From positions 400,501-464,500 of the forward strand of contig WPIO01000151.1 in NCBI GenBank assembly GCA_009760855.2: a DNA stretch of 64,000 bases. The letters are read 5' to 3'. A model generated the notes under the pieces. That model was given only the letters and a program-made list of their open reading frames with translations. It was not told the DNA's origin and did not search any database. The DNA comes from Cristatella mucedo (lineage: Eukaryota > Bryozoa > Phylactolaemata > Cristatellidae). Shown here one piece after another: positions 20,578 through 33,950 of the stretch. How positions within the stretch are numbered: the stretch's first letter is position 1; each line of letters starts with the position of its first letter. The position numbers were made by a program, and so were the translations under genes.

Positions 20578-20693
20578 AGAAGAAAAGAAGCCGGCACTCG
20601 TGCAGATAGCAAAACACTAATCGGCGTTCACGCGTGTGCCATATTGTTATGACGGCAAGACCCCCACTAGTTTGCATTTCGACAAAGCCCATG
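20578..20693 (+). repeat. Direct repeat, copy 1 (flanks TA/GT microsatellite)
   Basis: AGAAGAAAAGAAGCCGGCAC...CACTAGTTTGCATTTCG. It matches 21158-21271 with roughly one difference per ten bases. Confidence 0.8.
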
Positions 20694-20796
20694 AATCGCT
20701 CAGACGCTTGCATTACGCCGACTGATCACGACGTTTACGTTCGTCAAGCATTGCTGATAGCATTACTTTTCAGTTTTTTAGGAAAGCACCATCAGC

Positions 20797-20980
<184 letters not shown>

Positions 20981-21157
20981 CAACTCCCATGGCCCGCCCC
21001 ACACGCTCCACCAAATGGGACCATGGCAATAGCAGCAGTCGCTGCTGCTGCTATCGCGGCAAAATGCGCAAAAATGCGGCAAAATGCGCATAACAGTTTC
21101 TACCTTGGGTTATTATTATTTTTGTATGTATGTATTTATATATTAAGGCTGATACGT

Positions 21158-21271
21158 CAGAGGAAAAGAAGACAGCACTCGTTCAGATGGTAAAACACTG
21201 ATCAGCCTTGACTCGCGTGTCATATCGTTATGACGGCGACACCCTCACTAGTTTGCATTTCGGCACAATAG
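21158..21271 (+). repeat. Direct repeat, copy 2
   Basis: GAGGAAAAGAAGACAGCACTCG...CACTAGTTTGCATTTCG. Second copy of the 20578-20693 segment, 580 bp downstream. Confidence 0.8.
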
Positions 21272-21654
21272 CTAGTTCATTCGTTTTGTTAAATTGGCAA
21301 GCCGAGCGCGCTTCGAAGTTAAGGAGGAAGCGTTTATTATAGGTAGCGCCAGTTTGAAGTATCAGCCAGAACTGAGGGCGGCCAACCGCCGGCTTTTAGG
21401 CCCGGTACGGCCTAGCAAGTACTCCCGTTCGGCCTAAGACGCCCCCCCACTTATTTGTTGTTAGATCCGACCTAATTGAATTGTCGCGGTTTTGTTCCCG
21501 ATCATAACTGTTGGTTACAGCTCAAGCTGTGACCCGCGTAGATTTTTGTAAGCAATGTTAGGCGCTTGTATGAAACAGAAGCGCCTAACCGGGGAGGGAT
21601 GATAAATGTCAACCGATATAATTGCCGTGCGTGTCCGTTGTGACTGCTAGTTTT

Positions 21655-21740
21655 TTCTACTGTAAAGTACCTGGAAAAGAGAGAGAGAGAGAGATTGAAT
21701 TCTCCGAGGGCGCATTATCAAGTGTATCAAAATTATTAAC
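21655..21740 (+). repeat. LINE family A tail remnant
   Basis: TGTAAAGTACCTGGAAAAGAGAG then GATTGAATTCTCCGAGGGCGC and AT-rich DNA. The decayed 3' stem-loop has a short (GA)n expansion. Confidence 0.6.
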
Positions 21741-22345
21741 ATTATCATTGTCGTCCGACTGACCACGTTCACACTGCTGGTCTGGCGCGCCGTCGGCGCT
21801 GCGTCGCTAAGCTCGCCTGTCGAGGGCCACCAGGCGCGTATGACTTCTTGTCCAATGGATTCGGAAAATTCAAACGGCATTGATCCTTACGATAGCGAGC
21901 GTTGTGTTCCTGTAGTTATTATGCTATGTGCCACATATGTTCCGTGCGATTAACTTGCCTTATATGTAGCTCACCAGCTTCTGTCCGAGATTACACCTCT
22001 CGGTCAGCAGCTGACACCGACGCCAAGCGTGCGTGCGCAGACGCACCACTCTTTTCGCAGTGTGCTGCTGCTGCTGCTGCTGCTGCTCGTTGCTCGACCT
22101 TTCCTCAATCAGACGCCTCGCAGACGCCCGAGTTTCATACACTCTGCAGCTTGTTCTGCTTGGGTCGTGTGCCATCTCGAAACCCGTGACTTGCATCTGC
22201 ATCCGCCCGAAAGCCTTCGGCTTGTAAACAAAGAGACATTTTCGAATCCTGGGAAGGAAGCCGCGGACCCCCTTTGGGTGTCCAAGTGCGGAGCCTCAGC
22301 CGATCCGACACTCCGGGCCTTCGCCTGTGTGCTGGTGGGTGTAGT

Positions 22346-24460
22346 CTATGTAATGTAATGTATCTCCGTCTGTAACTCCACAAAGTCATAAAGACTATGT
22401 GGGTGTTACGAAGGAAAGTTTTTGTATAGCCCACTCACAGCCTAAGCGGCTTTCAGCACGCATTCGGTAGCCGACGGACTTCGTCTCACGCAAGAAAGAA
22501 AAAGTCTGCAGCATAGCAGAGTCAGGAGAGCAGATAAGGTAGTGATTAGCATGGAAGTAGCAGCTCAGGACCGCTGAAAAGGATGAGCCGTAGTCGGCAG
22601 CGGAAGAGTAGTTGTCATTGCGTAAGAATTGTGGAAGCGAGTTCCACAGCCTGAGACCTGCAGAGCTAAAGCTTCAGTCACCAACGGTTTTTAAGCGGAG
22701 GAATAGAACATCTCATTTATTGTCCATACAGGACCTGAGGGCGTGAACAGGCTGAAACTGGTGCAGCAGTTCAGCTTGGTACGAAGGAGCAAAGCCGTGG
22801 TGGACCTTGTGGGTCAGCGTAAGAACTTTCCTCTGTATCCATTGATCAACCAGCAGTCATCCTAGCTCATTTAGCAAAGGAGACACGTGCTCAAACCTCT
22901 GGGGCTTGAAGACTATCCTTGCAGCCATATTCATAGTCAGTTGCAGTGGCCTAGTTGCTTTCTTTGGTAGCTCAGCCAAATGGGAATTACAATAATCAAG
23001 CCGAGACAGAACTAAGGAGCTAGTTAAGTTCTTTGCAAGCCACTCTGGAAGACAGCTCCTAATTTTGAATAGGGATTGGACGCGATGGCTAGCTTTAGAA
23101 GCATTCTTCTGAACGAAGGTATTAAAATTTAAGCAGCTGTCGAAAACGACAACTCAATTTCGAGCACGTGGTGATGGTCGCACAACAGCATCACCTATTA
23201 GTACAGCAAAGTCTTTTAATTTAACCACTCGCTTAGGGTGTCCTATGAGCAGCAGTTCGGTTTTATCGTCATTTAGTTTTAAGAAGCTTTCCGACATCTA
23301 GTATTGAATGTCGGCAAGGCAAGCATTCTGTTTCTCAGTTGCTGCAACAGATTTCGAAGGTTTTAATGCAAATACAGCTGAGTATCGTCAGCATAAAAGT
23401 GATATCCTCTTTCATGGGCCGTAATCACTTTTACCAGTAGTTGAGGATAAATATAGAACAGCAAGGGACCGAGTATAGATCCTTGAGGGACTCCACAGGT
23501 GACCCGTCTCGTGTGTGAGACCTGATCCCCCACACGATACGGGTTGAACACGATCAGACAAGTATGATTTAAATCACGCCAGTGCTTCGTCTGCCAGACC
23601 GATCGTTGTTCTCAATCGTTCAAGTAGAACATTGTGATCAATGGTGTCGAAGGCAGCTGACAGATCTAGCAGAGCTAGGGCCGTGACATTCCCGTAATCG
23701 TTGCCACGTAGAATGTCATTGTTAACACGGGATAGAGCAGTTTCAGTGGAGTGCTGCCTCTGGAAGCCTGATTGAAATGTTTCTGACATTCATTATTTTC
23801 AATATGTTCAACCAGCTGCTTAGCGACAATTTTTTCAAGAATCTTTGACAAGAAAGGAAGAAGGGAAACTGGGTGATAGTTTGCAAGGGCTTCTGTATTT
23901 AATACAGGCTTTGTATACATTAGTCTAACGATTGCCGATTTTAAGGACTTGAGGACGACCCCTCTTTCCAAAGAAGCATTAAAAATCTAGGTTATGGCAG
24001 GGCTAAGTTGGTCTGCCAGTGAAGACGAAAGAGATGATGGCATAGGGTCTTTAGGAGACGAGCTCTTTTTTCTAGACCTTAGTAAGGTAGCCACATCGCA
24101 TGCAGAAACCTCGGAAAACCTTTTAAGGAAGGTAACAGGTTGTGATACCAAAATTTTATGGAGGCACGAATGTGCACAATTTTTTCAGTAAAGAAGGCTG
24201 AAAGCGTTTCGCTGAGCACTTAATATCTGGGGAGTCAGACCTCTCAGCATTGGCCAGTAAATGGTTTACTGTCTTATAAATCCATTAAGATTCTGCCTGG
24301 CAGGAATTCAGCTTTCGAGTGAAAAAAGAAGCCTTGACTTTTTTAAGCTTCCGGACGTAAACCCGAAGGAATTCTTTGAAATTGACTAGATCTGCATCAG
24401 ACCCCAATTTTTTAAAGCAACGCTCAAGCCAGCAGAAAAAGTCTAGCGTTAAGGAACTCA
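22346..24460 (-). mobile_element. LINE family B, longest copy, frameshifted RT
   Basis: The minus strand carries, 5' to 3', a linker segment (24440-24000), LMYTKPVLNTEALANYHPVS with FLSKILEKIVAKQLVEHIEN, FQRQHSTETALSRVNNDILR with [33 protein letters not shown] with [12 protein letters not shown] (catalytic motif intact) and a KLNDDKTELLLIG-type segment. It ends ATGACTTTGTGGAGTTACAG, then GGAGATACATTACATTACAT at 22346. These pieces lie in different frames (ORFs 23675-23971, 23574-23789, 23363-23551), so the gene is broken. Non-LTR retrotransposon, CR1/L2-type clade; the exact clade was not resolved. Confidence 0.88.
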
Positions 24461-27205
24461 CTCTTCATTATCCAGATCGAGGGTTCCTGCACTCCTGCAG
24501 CAGACAATGCTTGCGTGGCACACTACGAACGAGATGGTTTCGGCGGCTCAAGTTCGCGCTATAGAAAAGAGATGCTGGATCAGCTAACCATTGCGTTACA
24601 TATACGTTTCCCGCGAGGGCGCAGTAGAGTCGTCTCGATTACTCGAAACGAATGCTACCGCCACCAAAAGGCCATTGCCCTGACTCTGACAGATGAGCAC
24701 ATACAAGGACTCAGACAAGGGCTCTGACAGAGTCAGACGCGAGCTCCAGAGCTAGGGAACCATACGTCAGGCCAACACGAAGTTTCTGAGTTGGTTGGGC
24801 AAACACAAGCGAGCTCCACGCTTCTCCTCGGCGGTGCTCCCGCGCCATCAGCTCCACGGCAGCCAAACGTCGTTATTAGTTGCACTAAGTCCAATCAAAG
24901 TTGAAAATTATCCTTATGCTATCTTCCATACTGCACCCTATCGGCAGCTCTGATTTGATACGGCTGTGACACCAAATTAGCATTATTTTCCAATAAGCTG
25001 TCAAGTCCCCACTTTAAGAGATCGGAATGAAACTATATCTTATGGATTAATTACATTTTCCCTTTGAGCACTTAAAATGTACTGGGAAAGCTGTGAGAAT
25101 TGAGTCAGTCGTATAATAAGGAACACTGCTGTCTCCGTTGGAAGGCTTAAATAATGAAGACGTCGAATCAAGCACGGTTCACCATTAATTTGACCCAGAT
25201 AACGGTTGCTCTATAAGCGTATCCCTACTAAAAAGACGACTGAGGAATGCAGGTATCATAATATAGGGTTGCAAAAGTATTGCAATTTACTCACCTGATC
25301 GTTTGCATATTTTCCCTCGTGCAAGTTTGTGGCGTCCGATGTGTGTAATGTAGAGTCAGAAAACACGTGTACTGGCTGTTGAGTCGTGGGGACTCCAACT
25401 GCTTCCTTTAAAGTATACGCAATTTGCCTAGAAAGAGAATTAGATCTCTGGGTTGCTGCGTAAAGATTGTACTAATGCTACTATGAGTGATTTTTTGTCG
25501 CTCTCTGTTATAGTCAGCGGACCTGCGTGCGCGTCGGTGCTGCTTCTAGGACTCGCTTGCGGGTACAGGGAGGCACTACTTTTTCCATTGGCAAAAGCGA
25601 TTCTGCCGTCGTTTATTGGCATTTAGCTGCATTCTATGCGAAACGCCTGCATTCAGCAGGCACTAGGATCGTTCGTAGCACTGTTAACCACTTTTTTGAC
25701 ACCTAACCACGAAGCTTATATAACTTAATTGTAGTACATTTTGATGGAATCACGCGATCGTCAAAGCTTCGAATAATCATGTGCATGGGCAAAAAATTAG
25801 ACTTGCAAAACAAAAATTCTGGCGATGTCAATTACATGGGCTCGAGGTTAAGTCTTATCCGGCTGACAGTCTTCTGGGTTGGCTCCCTTTGTTGAGCCGC
25901 TTAATGGGATGGATTTCTGAAGTTTCCGCCCCGTTTCCCTCTGTAGAAGAGAAAGCCATCGTTAGCCAAGCAACCGTGTTAAATAATACCGAAAACCAAG
26001 ACAGGTTAGAAGATGTGCTGGCTCCTACGAACCGATATAGCTCATGTATCCTGCGTAGCTCGGTCGCCGGCCAACCGTCTGAGTTACGGTAAGATAACTC
26101 TGAGAAATATATTTTCTCCAGCTCCTCTTATCGCGGAAGCGTTCGCTGCTCGAATTCAAAAGTTAGACAAATTTGACTTCCTTGCATCGACTAAAAGGTC
26201 GACGGAATTTAAACTGTGACCATAACTAAAAAGCTTCCCTCCGGCGCCCGGATATGTATTGCCAATCTGCAGCTCTCTGGACCAGAACCCTTTCACTGTG
26301 ACTTCCATCGGATAGCCGACTCACCAAGATTTCTTCCGACTAGCGACCGAGCGGCAACGAAGTGGGTGCCGCGGGATTCAGAGCTTCAAGAAAAAAAAGC
26401 CCACCTTTTGTTGGTGGGTGACACCTGAAGTAAAAGCGATTATGCGTCAAGTATCACACTGAAAACGACGAAATCAGGTGAAGCCATCGCTACACCACTT
26501 ATGCCTACCCTTCGACGGGCTATGCGTGACTAGGCAACTCCATGGTTGGCGACATCGCACGTCACCTCCCAAAGGCACCGAATTTTCAGCTCTCGCAGTG
26601 GCGTCGGACGCTCATGGAGGATGAAGCCGCAACAGCACGAGGGTGCTTGGGGCGAAATAGACTGAGTAAATAGCAGAGAGTTCAGATTCACCCGCTGAGT
26701 CGAGGAGCATATCAGCCGCCTCTGGTGCTTTAGGACGGATAGTGCAGCCTACGCACGTGCTATATGGCTTGAAATTGACCGAAGGAAACTAGAGGTCCGC
26801 TTCATTTTCGGTGTCGGCAGACTCGCCCCCCGACCTGTAGCGTCGCCATCTCCTTGCGCTGCGGCCCTCTGCGAGGCATGCCGCTGAAATCGATGTCGGA
26901 AAGAAAACGAAGAGAAACCGGCACAGTAAGCTTGGCGTCAGACACTGATCCCCTTGCTCTTCGAGGGACTGCAGCCGGTGCTTAATCTGCACTAGCCATC
27001 TGTTCTTGAGAGGCGCGTTTGCAAGCCTCCGTCAATCTGGGCCGGGCCGTTCTATGTGGCTGGATTTTACTCGCTTTTTGGCTAAACCTTCACTTGGTTA
27101 GCCAGCTTGTAAGGTCTTTTTCGTTTGCAACGAAAGGACCATCAGTCGCGACTCGCTGCGCCTCTAGACCTGCTTTCAGCCACACCCCATGTAACCGACA
27201 TCGGT
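24461..27205. other. Intergenic, mostly unrecognised
   Basis: About 2.7 kb with no supported gene. A weak LINE/SINE tail-like segment lies at 25395-25480 (TTTGCCTAGAAAGAGAATTAGATCTCTGGG). Short open frames have no family resemblance. Confidence 0.45.
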
Positions 27206-27211
27206 GTTTCA

Positions 27212-27530
27212 TTGGGTCTGTCCTAGACTGTGGAACTTGCTTCCACAATTCTTGCGAAACGACAACTACTCTCCTACTGCCGACTATGGCACATCTTTTT
27301 CAGCGGTCCTGAGCTGCTACTTCTATGCTACTCACTACCTCAACTGCTCTCCTGACTCTGCTATGCTTCCCACTTTGTCTGTGTTGCGTGAGACGAAGTC
27401 TGTTGGCTACCAAATGCGTACCGAAAGCCGCTTAGGCTGCGAGTGCGCTATGCAAAACTCTCCTGCGTAACACCCACATTGTCTTTATGACTTTGTGGAG
27501 TTACAGACGGAGATACATTACATTACATGG
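27212..27530 (+). mobile_element. LINE family B 3' end
   Basis: Encodes the RT C-terminal WNLLPQFLRNDNYSPTADYG-type segment in shifted frames. It ends CTTTATGACTTTGTGGAG, then GGAGATACATTACATTACAT at 27528. Nearly identical to 36188-36490 and to the reverse of 55016-55400. Confidence 0.85.
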
Positions 27531-29390
27531 GTAAGGTTCGGCTCCGGCTTGGCACTCGGAAGGTTGACGACTGGGTATACAGTGCAGCGGGCTCCGATTG
27601 TAAACGAAGCGACTAACCTCTCAGCGACTAACCTCTCCACAAGATGTGATCAATGAAGTGAAGTCACGAGGCTCTTCTCTCCACGTGCATTGCACGTGTC
27701 GGAGCTGGAGACGGACGACATGTCTGCTCTCGGCTACGAGAGATTAACAAGAGCATCGGTGGAGAAAGACCGCATGACTGAGTAGCCATCCACTGACACC
27801 TTCACCTAATCAGCAGGGAGGAGCCGGCTGCAGTGGCGTTATGCACTCCCGATCTGGTCTGGCTAGGGCGGGGCGACATGGTGGCGATGCCACGCCCTCG
27901 AAGGCATGTTAGGACCTATTCAATTATTCCTAAAATACTATCCGAGCACGGTCTCAGTGAGTCGACCTGCCGCCAGCTCCCACGTTGAGCAACAGGATCA
28001 ATGCAGCCGTCTAATCATGGCTGCCAAATCAAAGCTCAACTAAGGCTTGTGCATGGCAAAAAGCCGCAATGCAGTGGGCGTAATAAGATACGAACCGTGA
28101 CACAACGAGGCCGGAGCTGAATGGCCTCGTCCATGCCTTCGAGCGAACGCTAGCTCAGGCTCTTGGTACCTACCTAGGAGTGCCTAAGTGCCACTACGGA
28201 TGCGACCATTGTTTCCCAACCGCTCAGCTGGCGGCCCTACACATCCCAATCAATAGTCCACTGGTATCCAAGCTCCTTGTGCAAGCAGGCCTCGGTCTGC
28301 ATGCGAATATCGATAAATATCTGCGCCGTCAAAGGCTGCCGCTGCCGAGAGTGTGCCGACCGAACGCGCAGGCGCCGACCGAGATCGTCTCGTCTCTAAG
28401 CTCCGTAACGGCTACTTCTTTCGAGAGCGAGATCTCCGCCGAGCAAGGACCTGCTCCGCTGGCGACCGACTTGTTTCGAGGATAACAAAACTGCAAAGCA
28501 CGGGTGTGCATTTGCAGCAGCCTTCGGTTGGTTGCTGAGGCAACTGACGCCTATGTTGAGCAGCTGCAGCGGATGAGGTAGGAGGAAGCGATGCACAAAG
28601 CGGACGGGCACATTGTCTAGTGAGGGCGTTCGCTCTCGCTCTGGCTGTCACGTCTTGTTGCCTCCTGCACGCATTGGTCGTGAGGCTCGCTTTCCCTTAT
28701 TTCCTGGTCTGCCCGTAGTCGACCAGTGAGCAGTGAGGTGTGTCGGACCGACCTTGGCCTTGGGGCAGTAGATTCTCTCAGATGCTTAAGTGAGTGAGCC
28801 ACTGGAATCGGCTCTTGATGACAGGCGCGAGCCCCTGTGCCACTCATACAGTCATCTGCAGCAGGCCAATGACTCGAAAAAAAGTAAACTTAGCCAATTC
28901 AACAGCCTCACTTCGAGTGCCGTAGACGAGCCGTAGCGGGTAAGAGGGTAAGCGGGTAATTCCCAGGTCTCTCCATCCGAGCCCCACCCCCCCCCCAGCC
29001 GCGGCTCCCCCACCCAAACCAGCAGACTAAGGTCGAGTTGAATCTAGGTAGGGCTGTATATAAAATATAGTTGTGGGTTTTATTGAGAGCTGAGGGTTCG
29101 CGCCACCATTTTGAGAGCCAGAAACTCTCAAGTGAGCACCAACACCGGTTAATTGGATCCCATTCGGCAGGCTCACTTGAAAGTACCTAAGCCGAATGAC
29201 CACCTTTGCAGCACGAAGAGTTGCGCCTACCCTTTTAAAATGACGGGTCCTTCCTACAAAAACAGCTAATGATGTGCATGTCAATGGCGTCTCCGTGCAG
29301 ATCTCTCTTACCCAGTCTCAAAAAAATTGCTTATTCCTCCAAATTACAACGTATCGGGCATGAATGTGCTCAGCTCTAAAAGCGTCAGTG
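27531..29390. other. Intergenic GC-richer stretch, nothing recognised
   Basis: No repeat family or gene identified. Short open frames near 28180-28650 are unsupported by any motif. Confidence 0.4.
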
Positions 29391-29394
29391 GGGT

Positions 29395-29395
<1 letters not shown>

Positions 29396-29477
<82 letters not shown>
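29396..29477. repeat. (CT)n microsatellite
   Basis: Uninterrupted CT for about 82 bp. Confidence 0.97.
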
Positions 29478-29480
<3 letters not shown>

Positions 29481-29984
29481 AGTCGGAAGCCCTTTCTGGG
29501 GGGATGCCTTATTAAGGATGCTACAGATACAGATAATGCTCATTGGCCCGCCCCCACTGTGGTCTAGACCTGCGTTAAATGAGGCCGAATGCTAACTTTC
29601 TTAGCTCTTGCTAGGCTTAGCACCTCCAGGTTGTCCTTGTTTGGCAGTTCCCAGTGCTGATGTAATTCCTCAACGAGATTATTTCTGGAGGATTTTTGGG
29701 TCCTGCTCCATAAGGACCAAGTCTAAAAAGGAAGCAAGTCTCAGAAAAAGCCTTCGTTTGGCTCCGCTGTCCCTGCGAAAACCCTTCGGCGAAGCTGCCT
29801 TCTGTACTCTGGTGGAGTGCAGGAATGCAATCCTCTGGAACAGCTTTCAAAATGAGGCGCTGCCTCTATGGAAATATCATCAACGCCAGCAATGAGTTAT
29901 TATGCTTCAACAGAGGCTTAAGAAGGGCGTTCTCGGCGAGTGTGAGTGTACACAAATACTTGCTAATTTAACATCCTCTTTTGA

Positions 29985-30126
29985 ATGGCAACCGAAGATC
30001 CTTGACAGCTATCACCACAACTTTCAGTGGCAATACAGGATTGCCCACCACAGAATTTGAACCCACGACCTTGGTACTGAGGTCATGAAAAGCAACCGCT
30101 TTGCCTGGTGTGCCATCTTAGCTCAA
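29985..30126 (-). mobile_element. tRNA-derived SINE (family 2)
   Basis: The reverse strand reads GCTAAGATGGCACACCAGGC, AAAGCGGTTGCTTTTCATGA and GTGGGTTCAAATTC, colinear with the copy at 12318-12450 (GGCACACxAGG, GTTGCTTTxCACGACCT, GGGTTCGAAT). The B box is decayed. Confidence 0.6.
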
Positions 30127-30244
30127 CGAGAGTAAAAATTCGTCTTTGCCTGAATACTGTCACAGCCCGATCCTGTCCTTTTCGGTAACGGTTTGCTATT
30201 TAGCATCTTCTGGCGAGACCAAATGCCTGTCCATCACAGGTTCC

Positions 30245-31240
30245 CATTAAAATGTGACAAATAGATGCGCTGTTAGTTTCTTTTTAATTGTGGACGAGTC
30301 AGGAGATTTCATGACGCAAGTCGGAAGTGAGTTCCAGGCTTTGGGAGTATATGAACTAAAGGCACGGTGTTAAAAGGATTTGAGGTTTATACGAGGTGAA
30401 GGTAAACACTTAGTTCCCAAAACCGGGTGGCACGATGCTTTGCCCATAGTGGAGTAGATCTGATAGGTAGGATGGAGCCAAAGAATAAAGAAACCTTAAA
30501 GTGAATGATAAAACCTTGAAGTCAATGCGTTGCTTGACTGTGAGCTGATGCAGGTCGGCGAAAAGTGCTGCTATGTGGCAACTGCGACACTCATGATGGA
30601 CAAGCCTGGCTACAGATTTTTTACCAGCTGTAAGCGCATGAGTGCACTAGCCGGTAGACCAGCAAGCAGTGATTTACAAAAGTCAAGACGGGATGTCGCA
30701 AATGCACTGACTATCTTAGAAGTGGGATCTCGGTCTAAACAAATCCGAATTTCAGAAGTGTTACATAACTAAAAGTCGGCAAACTTGACTGTGGAGCCAA
30801 TGTGGTCATCTGATGATAGGTCACTTTTGAACAGGATATCTAGATTGTGTTCGGATTCAACAGAAGATATGCTGCCATAGCCATTTTGAGCCTTAGCTTT
30901 TCCAATATCTGAATCAAACTTACCTTGCCCATGACAAGTAAGCTTGGTTTTATTGTCATTCAATTTAAGAAGATTTGTTGCCTTCCTTGTGTATATTTCT
31001 TCAATACATGCAGCAATGAAGTTGAGAGAATTCGACGTGCTTAAGGCTGGAAGGGATCAGAGCAAATGTGCAACTGAATGTCATCTGCACAGATTTGAAA
31101 TCCTAGATTGTGCTTGGCAATCACATCGGCGAGAGGTTTATTATAAACCTTTAAAAGTACGGGACCAAGCACAGATCCCAGAGTTAGCCTATATTTCAGT
31201 GGCTCCTCGGATGATCTTTGTCCATTCACATCAACACTCC
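30245..31240 (-). mobile_element. LINE family A fragment, no tail
   Basis: Colinear with 2620-3610: reverse-strand RT remnants LGSVLGPVLLKVYNKPLADV, LGFQICADDIQLHICSDPFQ and NDNKTKLTCHGQGK. The YADD motif has become CADD. Pseudogenic. Confidence 0.8.
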
Positions 31241-31451
31241 CGGCTTGCTATTTTCAGTAACTCGGTATTTCGGCGGATATAAATGAGAGTTATTTGTCTT
31301 ACAATGTTGTATTTTCAACTATCCAAGATTAAAAATCCTCTGCTGTGGAATTACATGTTTTTTATGTTCGTTTTGTTTCAAAACGGTATCACAGCAACAG
31401 CAAAATATTATCTATAACTTCATCCCCTTAGCTGTTCGGTGCATGTGCATG

Positions 31452-31510
31452 CGCTCTCTCGCACTCTCTCTTACTCTGTCTCTCTGTCTCTCTGTCTCTC
31501 TGTCTCTCTG

Positions 31511-31581
<71 letters not shown>

Positions 31582-31587
31582 CGCTCA

Positions 31588-31652
<65 letters not shown>
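31452..31652. repeat. (CT)n microsatellite with imperfections
   Basis: CT/CTGT/CTCG dinucleotide-type array of about 200 bp, interrupted near 31578 (CAATCGCTCACG). Confidence 0.95.
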
Positions 31653-31654
<2 letters not shown>

Positions 31655-31851
31655 GGGGTCGACTCCCAACAGCAATAATTTCTCCGGTAATAAATTCCCT
31701 ACTGCTGCATATCCATCAAGTTTGAATAAATCTTTTCAAAAGCTGCAAAAACCTACGAATACAATTAACCTAGACCCGGTAGTTCAAAGCTCAAGCATCT
31801 ATCCGCTAATGACTAAAGACCATCTAGGAGCACCATCTAAGCAACGGTCGG

Positions 31852-32151
31852 TCAGCCTGGAGCAGTGGCTGTGCCACTGCACGGTAGCCTAGAACACCGG
31901 CAGTGCAAATGCAGGTTAGCCTGGAGCACTAGTTGCACTACTGCAGGTGAACCTTCAGCACCGGCTGTGCCACTGCAGGTGAACCTGGATAACTGGCTGT
32001 GCCTTAGCATTTGAGCTTGGAGCAGTAGATAAGCTACTGAAGGTGATCTGTAAGCATTAGATGAGCTTTTTCAGGTGAGCTAGGAACGGTAGGTGAGCTA
32101 CTGCATCTGCGCTAGGAGCAGTAGAGAAGCCAGGTGAGCCAGGAGCACCGG
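31852..32151. repeat. 32-bp minisatellite
   Basis: About nine units of the type GCCTGGAGCACCGGCTGTGC + CACTGCAGGTGA. The CCT landmark recurs at 31855, 31888, 31920, 31952, 31984 and 32016, a near constant 32-bp step. Later units are more diverged. Confidence 0.85.
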
Positions 32152-33950
32152 CCGAGGCCCATGAAAAAGCATAGCCAAACACCACAGTAATTTTGCAGTT
32201 TTAGCTGGCAGCAAAGTCAACGTAGTATTGTGAGGTAATTCTTGGGAATTTGTATAAGCTCTAATCGGTGTGAAAATATTCCGGAAGTCTTCTCTGGATA
32301 ATTCCACTTCGCCATTCAACATGTATTGCCTTGCTCAGCGGACGCATCGTGGGGTTGGGTTAAGGGGAGAAGGCAAACTTGCTTAGAGGATGGCTCCAGC
32401 GGCTTCTTTGGTGGCAAGTGACTTCGAGGTGATTCTCTCCGCATATAACTATTATGTAAATGGATACCATTTATATTTATTTTGAGAGTGGCGACTTCCT
32501 TCGGGTTGAGGTTAAATAAGCTCACTTAGAAGCACCCAATCAGAGCGCTCTTTCGAGTTATGTTATCGGAGGTAGGGATATCACTATCTTTTTTTAAATG
32601 GGGCGATTATTACTTAGACTTACTTAAGTCGCAATTCTTTTTGCACCTGTCCAAGGAAGATTTTCAAGCCGCTTCGAAGCTTCGGTCTCTGCACGCCCAG
32701 GTGCTTCGAAGTCCCGCGATAATGACTATGAGCAGCGGCTGAGGCGGGGATAGGTTGAGGGGGCGTTTGCCCCCCCAACAGGGGGCAGCTACCTGGACTG
32801 CCCCTATTCCTACGCCACTCAAGCATTATAATGTTTCAAAATTACGTCTTAAATTCACTGGATTAGCAATCCCAGGAGTGCGAGTCGAGCAAAAACAGCA
32901 ATTCTTCCCTTAAGGTTTTCAATAACTGTGGCTCTAGCATCGCCTAGATGAAAATCTTGTGGGTCATGCCCTCTACTTTAAGATGTTGCAGGATTTGAGA
33001 CATTCTTTAAGATTTTGCAGGTCTTTCTGCAACTGACTGCGAGCGTGGCCGCAGACTTTGAACTAAGGAATTCATATGAAATAGTCACAATAGGCCGAGG
33101 ATTGAGAGTAGCATGATGTATAATTATAGATGGAATGAGAAGAATATATGCTTATGAACTGGCCGTTATACAACTCACGAGCCTGATCGAGTCTCTTATT
33201 AAGCCTGTGTCTTGGCCTATGAGTAATGTGCTCGTTCTTGGCGACCCAGTTAGTTCGTTAAAGTCCTGAAGTAGGCGATCCTGTATTGCCTATTTCCAGT
33301 GGTTTGATAGCCGCTCTCCTGTTGTATGTATGGCTCTCCTGTTGGTCTCCATGACGCTGTGAATTGCCTAAATAGGCTTATAATGAAATTTGACGAGAGT
33401 CACCTGCCGTACCGGCCGATATCGCAATTAAAGTTTTGACCTCTGATAAAGTATTTAGACTTCACCACGGCAGACGATAGGACCATCTTAACGGTGTCCA
33501 TTACTTTTTCATTTCTCATCGGCTCTCTAAACACAACCGAAATAACTACCTAAATAAGAAGAGGTTTGTTATAATAGTAGTAGTCATAAAACAATTATAT
33601 GTCGCAACTCAATCTCTATCCGGGTACCTGGTAACTTACTGCAAGAAAATCAATAACCGGTTAATCCTTTCCTTCATGTCAGCCGTATCAATACAAAAAG
33701 GTCAACAGTAATCGCTTAGATCCGTCTGAGGATGCAAGGCCAGAAATCACGCCGGAATAACTCACGCTTCCGGCCTTTGAGGTTTGACTTGACCAATCCT
33801 TGAGAGAAGCGGTGTGGTCGATCCCGCTCTGCGGACAAGCCAAAACGGAGCGATATTGATAATCCTCCTCTACAGGCAGGCCAAAGCAGGTCAATATGGC
33901 TACTCAGGCTCCACAGGCAGGCCCGAGAAGAGCAACAGTTGCTACATTGC
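32152..33950. other. Intergenic, one possible DNA-transposon end
   Basis: At 32755-32820 the sequence GGGGCAGCTACCTGGACTGC + CCCTATTCCTACGCCACT resembles a CAGTGGCG-type terminus on the minus strand, partner of the sequence at 19865-19925. The remainder is unrecognised. Confidence 0.4.

Noticed and set aside
31443-31892. Long SLSL open frame (also at 29364, 35835, 37602, 38598)
   Set aside because: Translation of CT/GA dinucleotide repeats; no independent protein signal.
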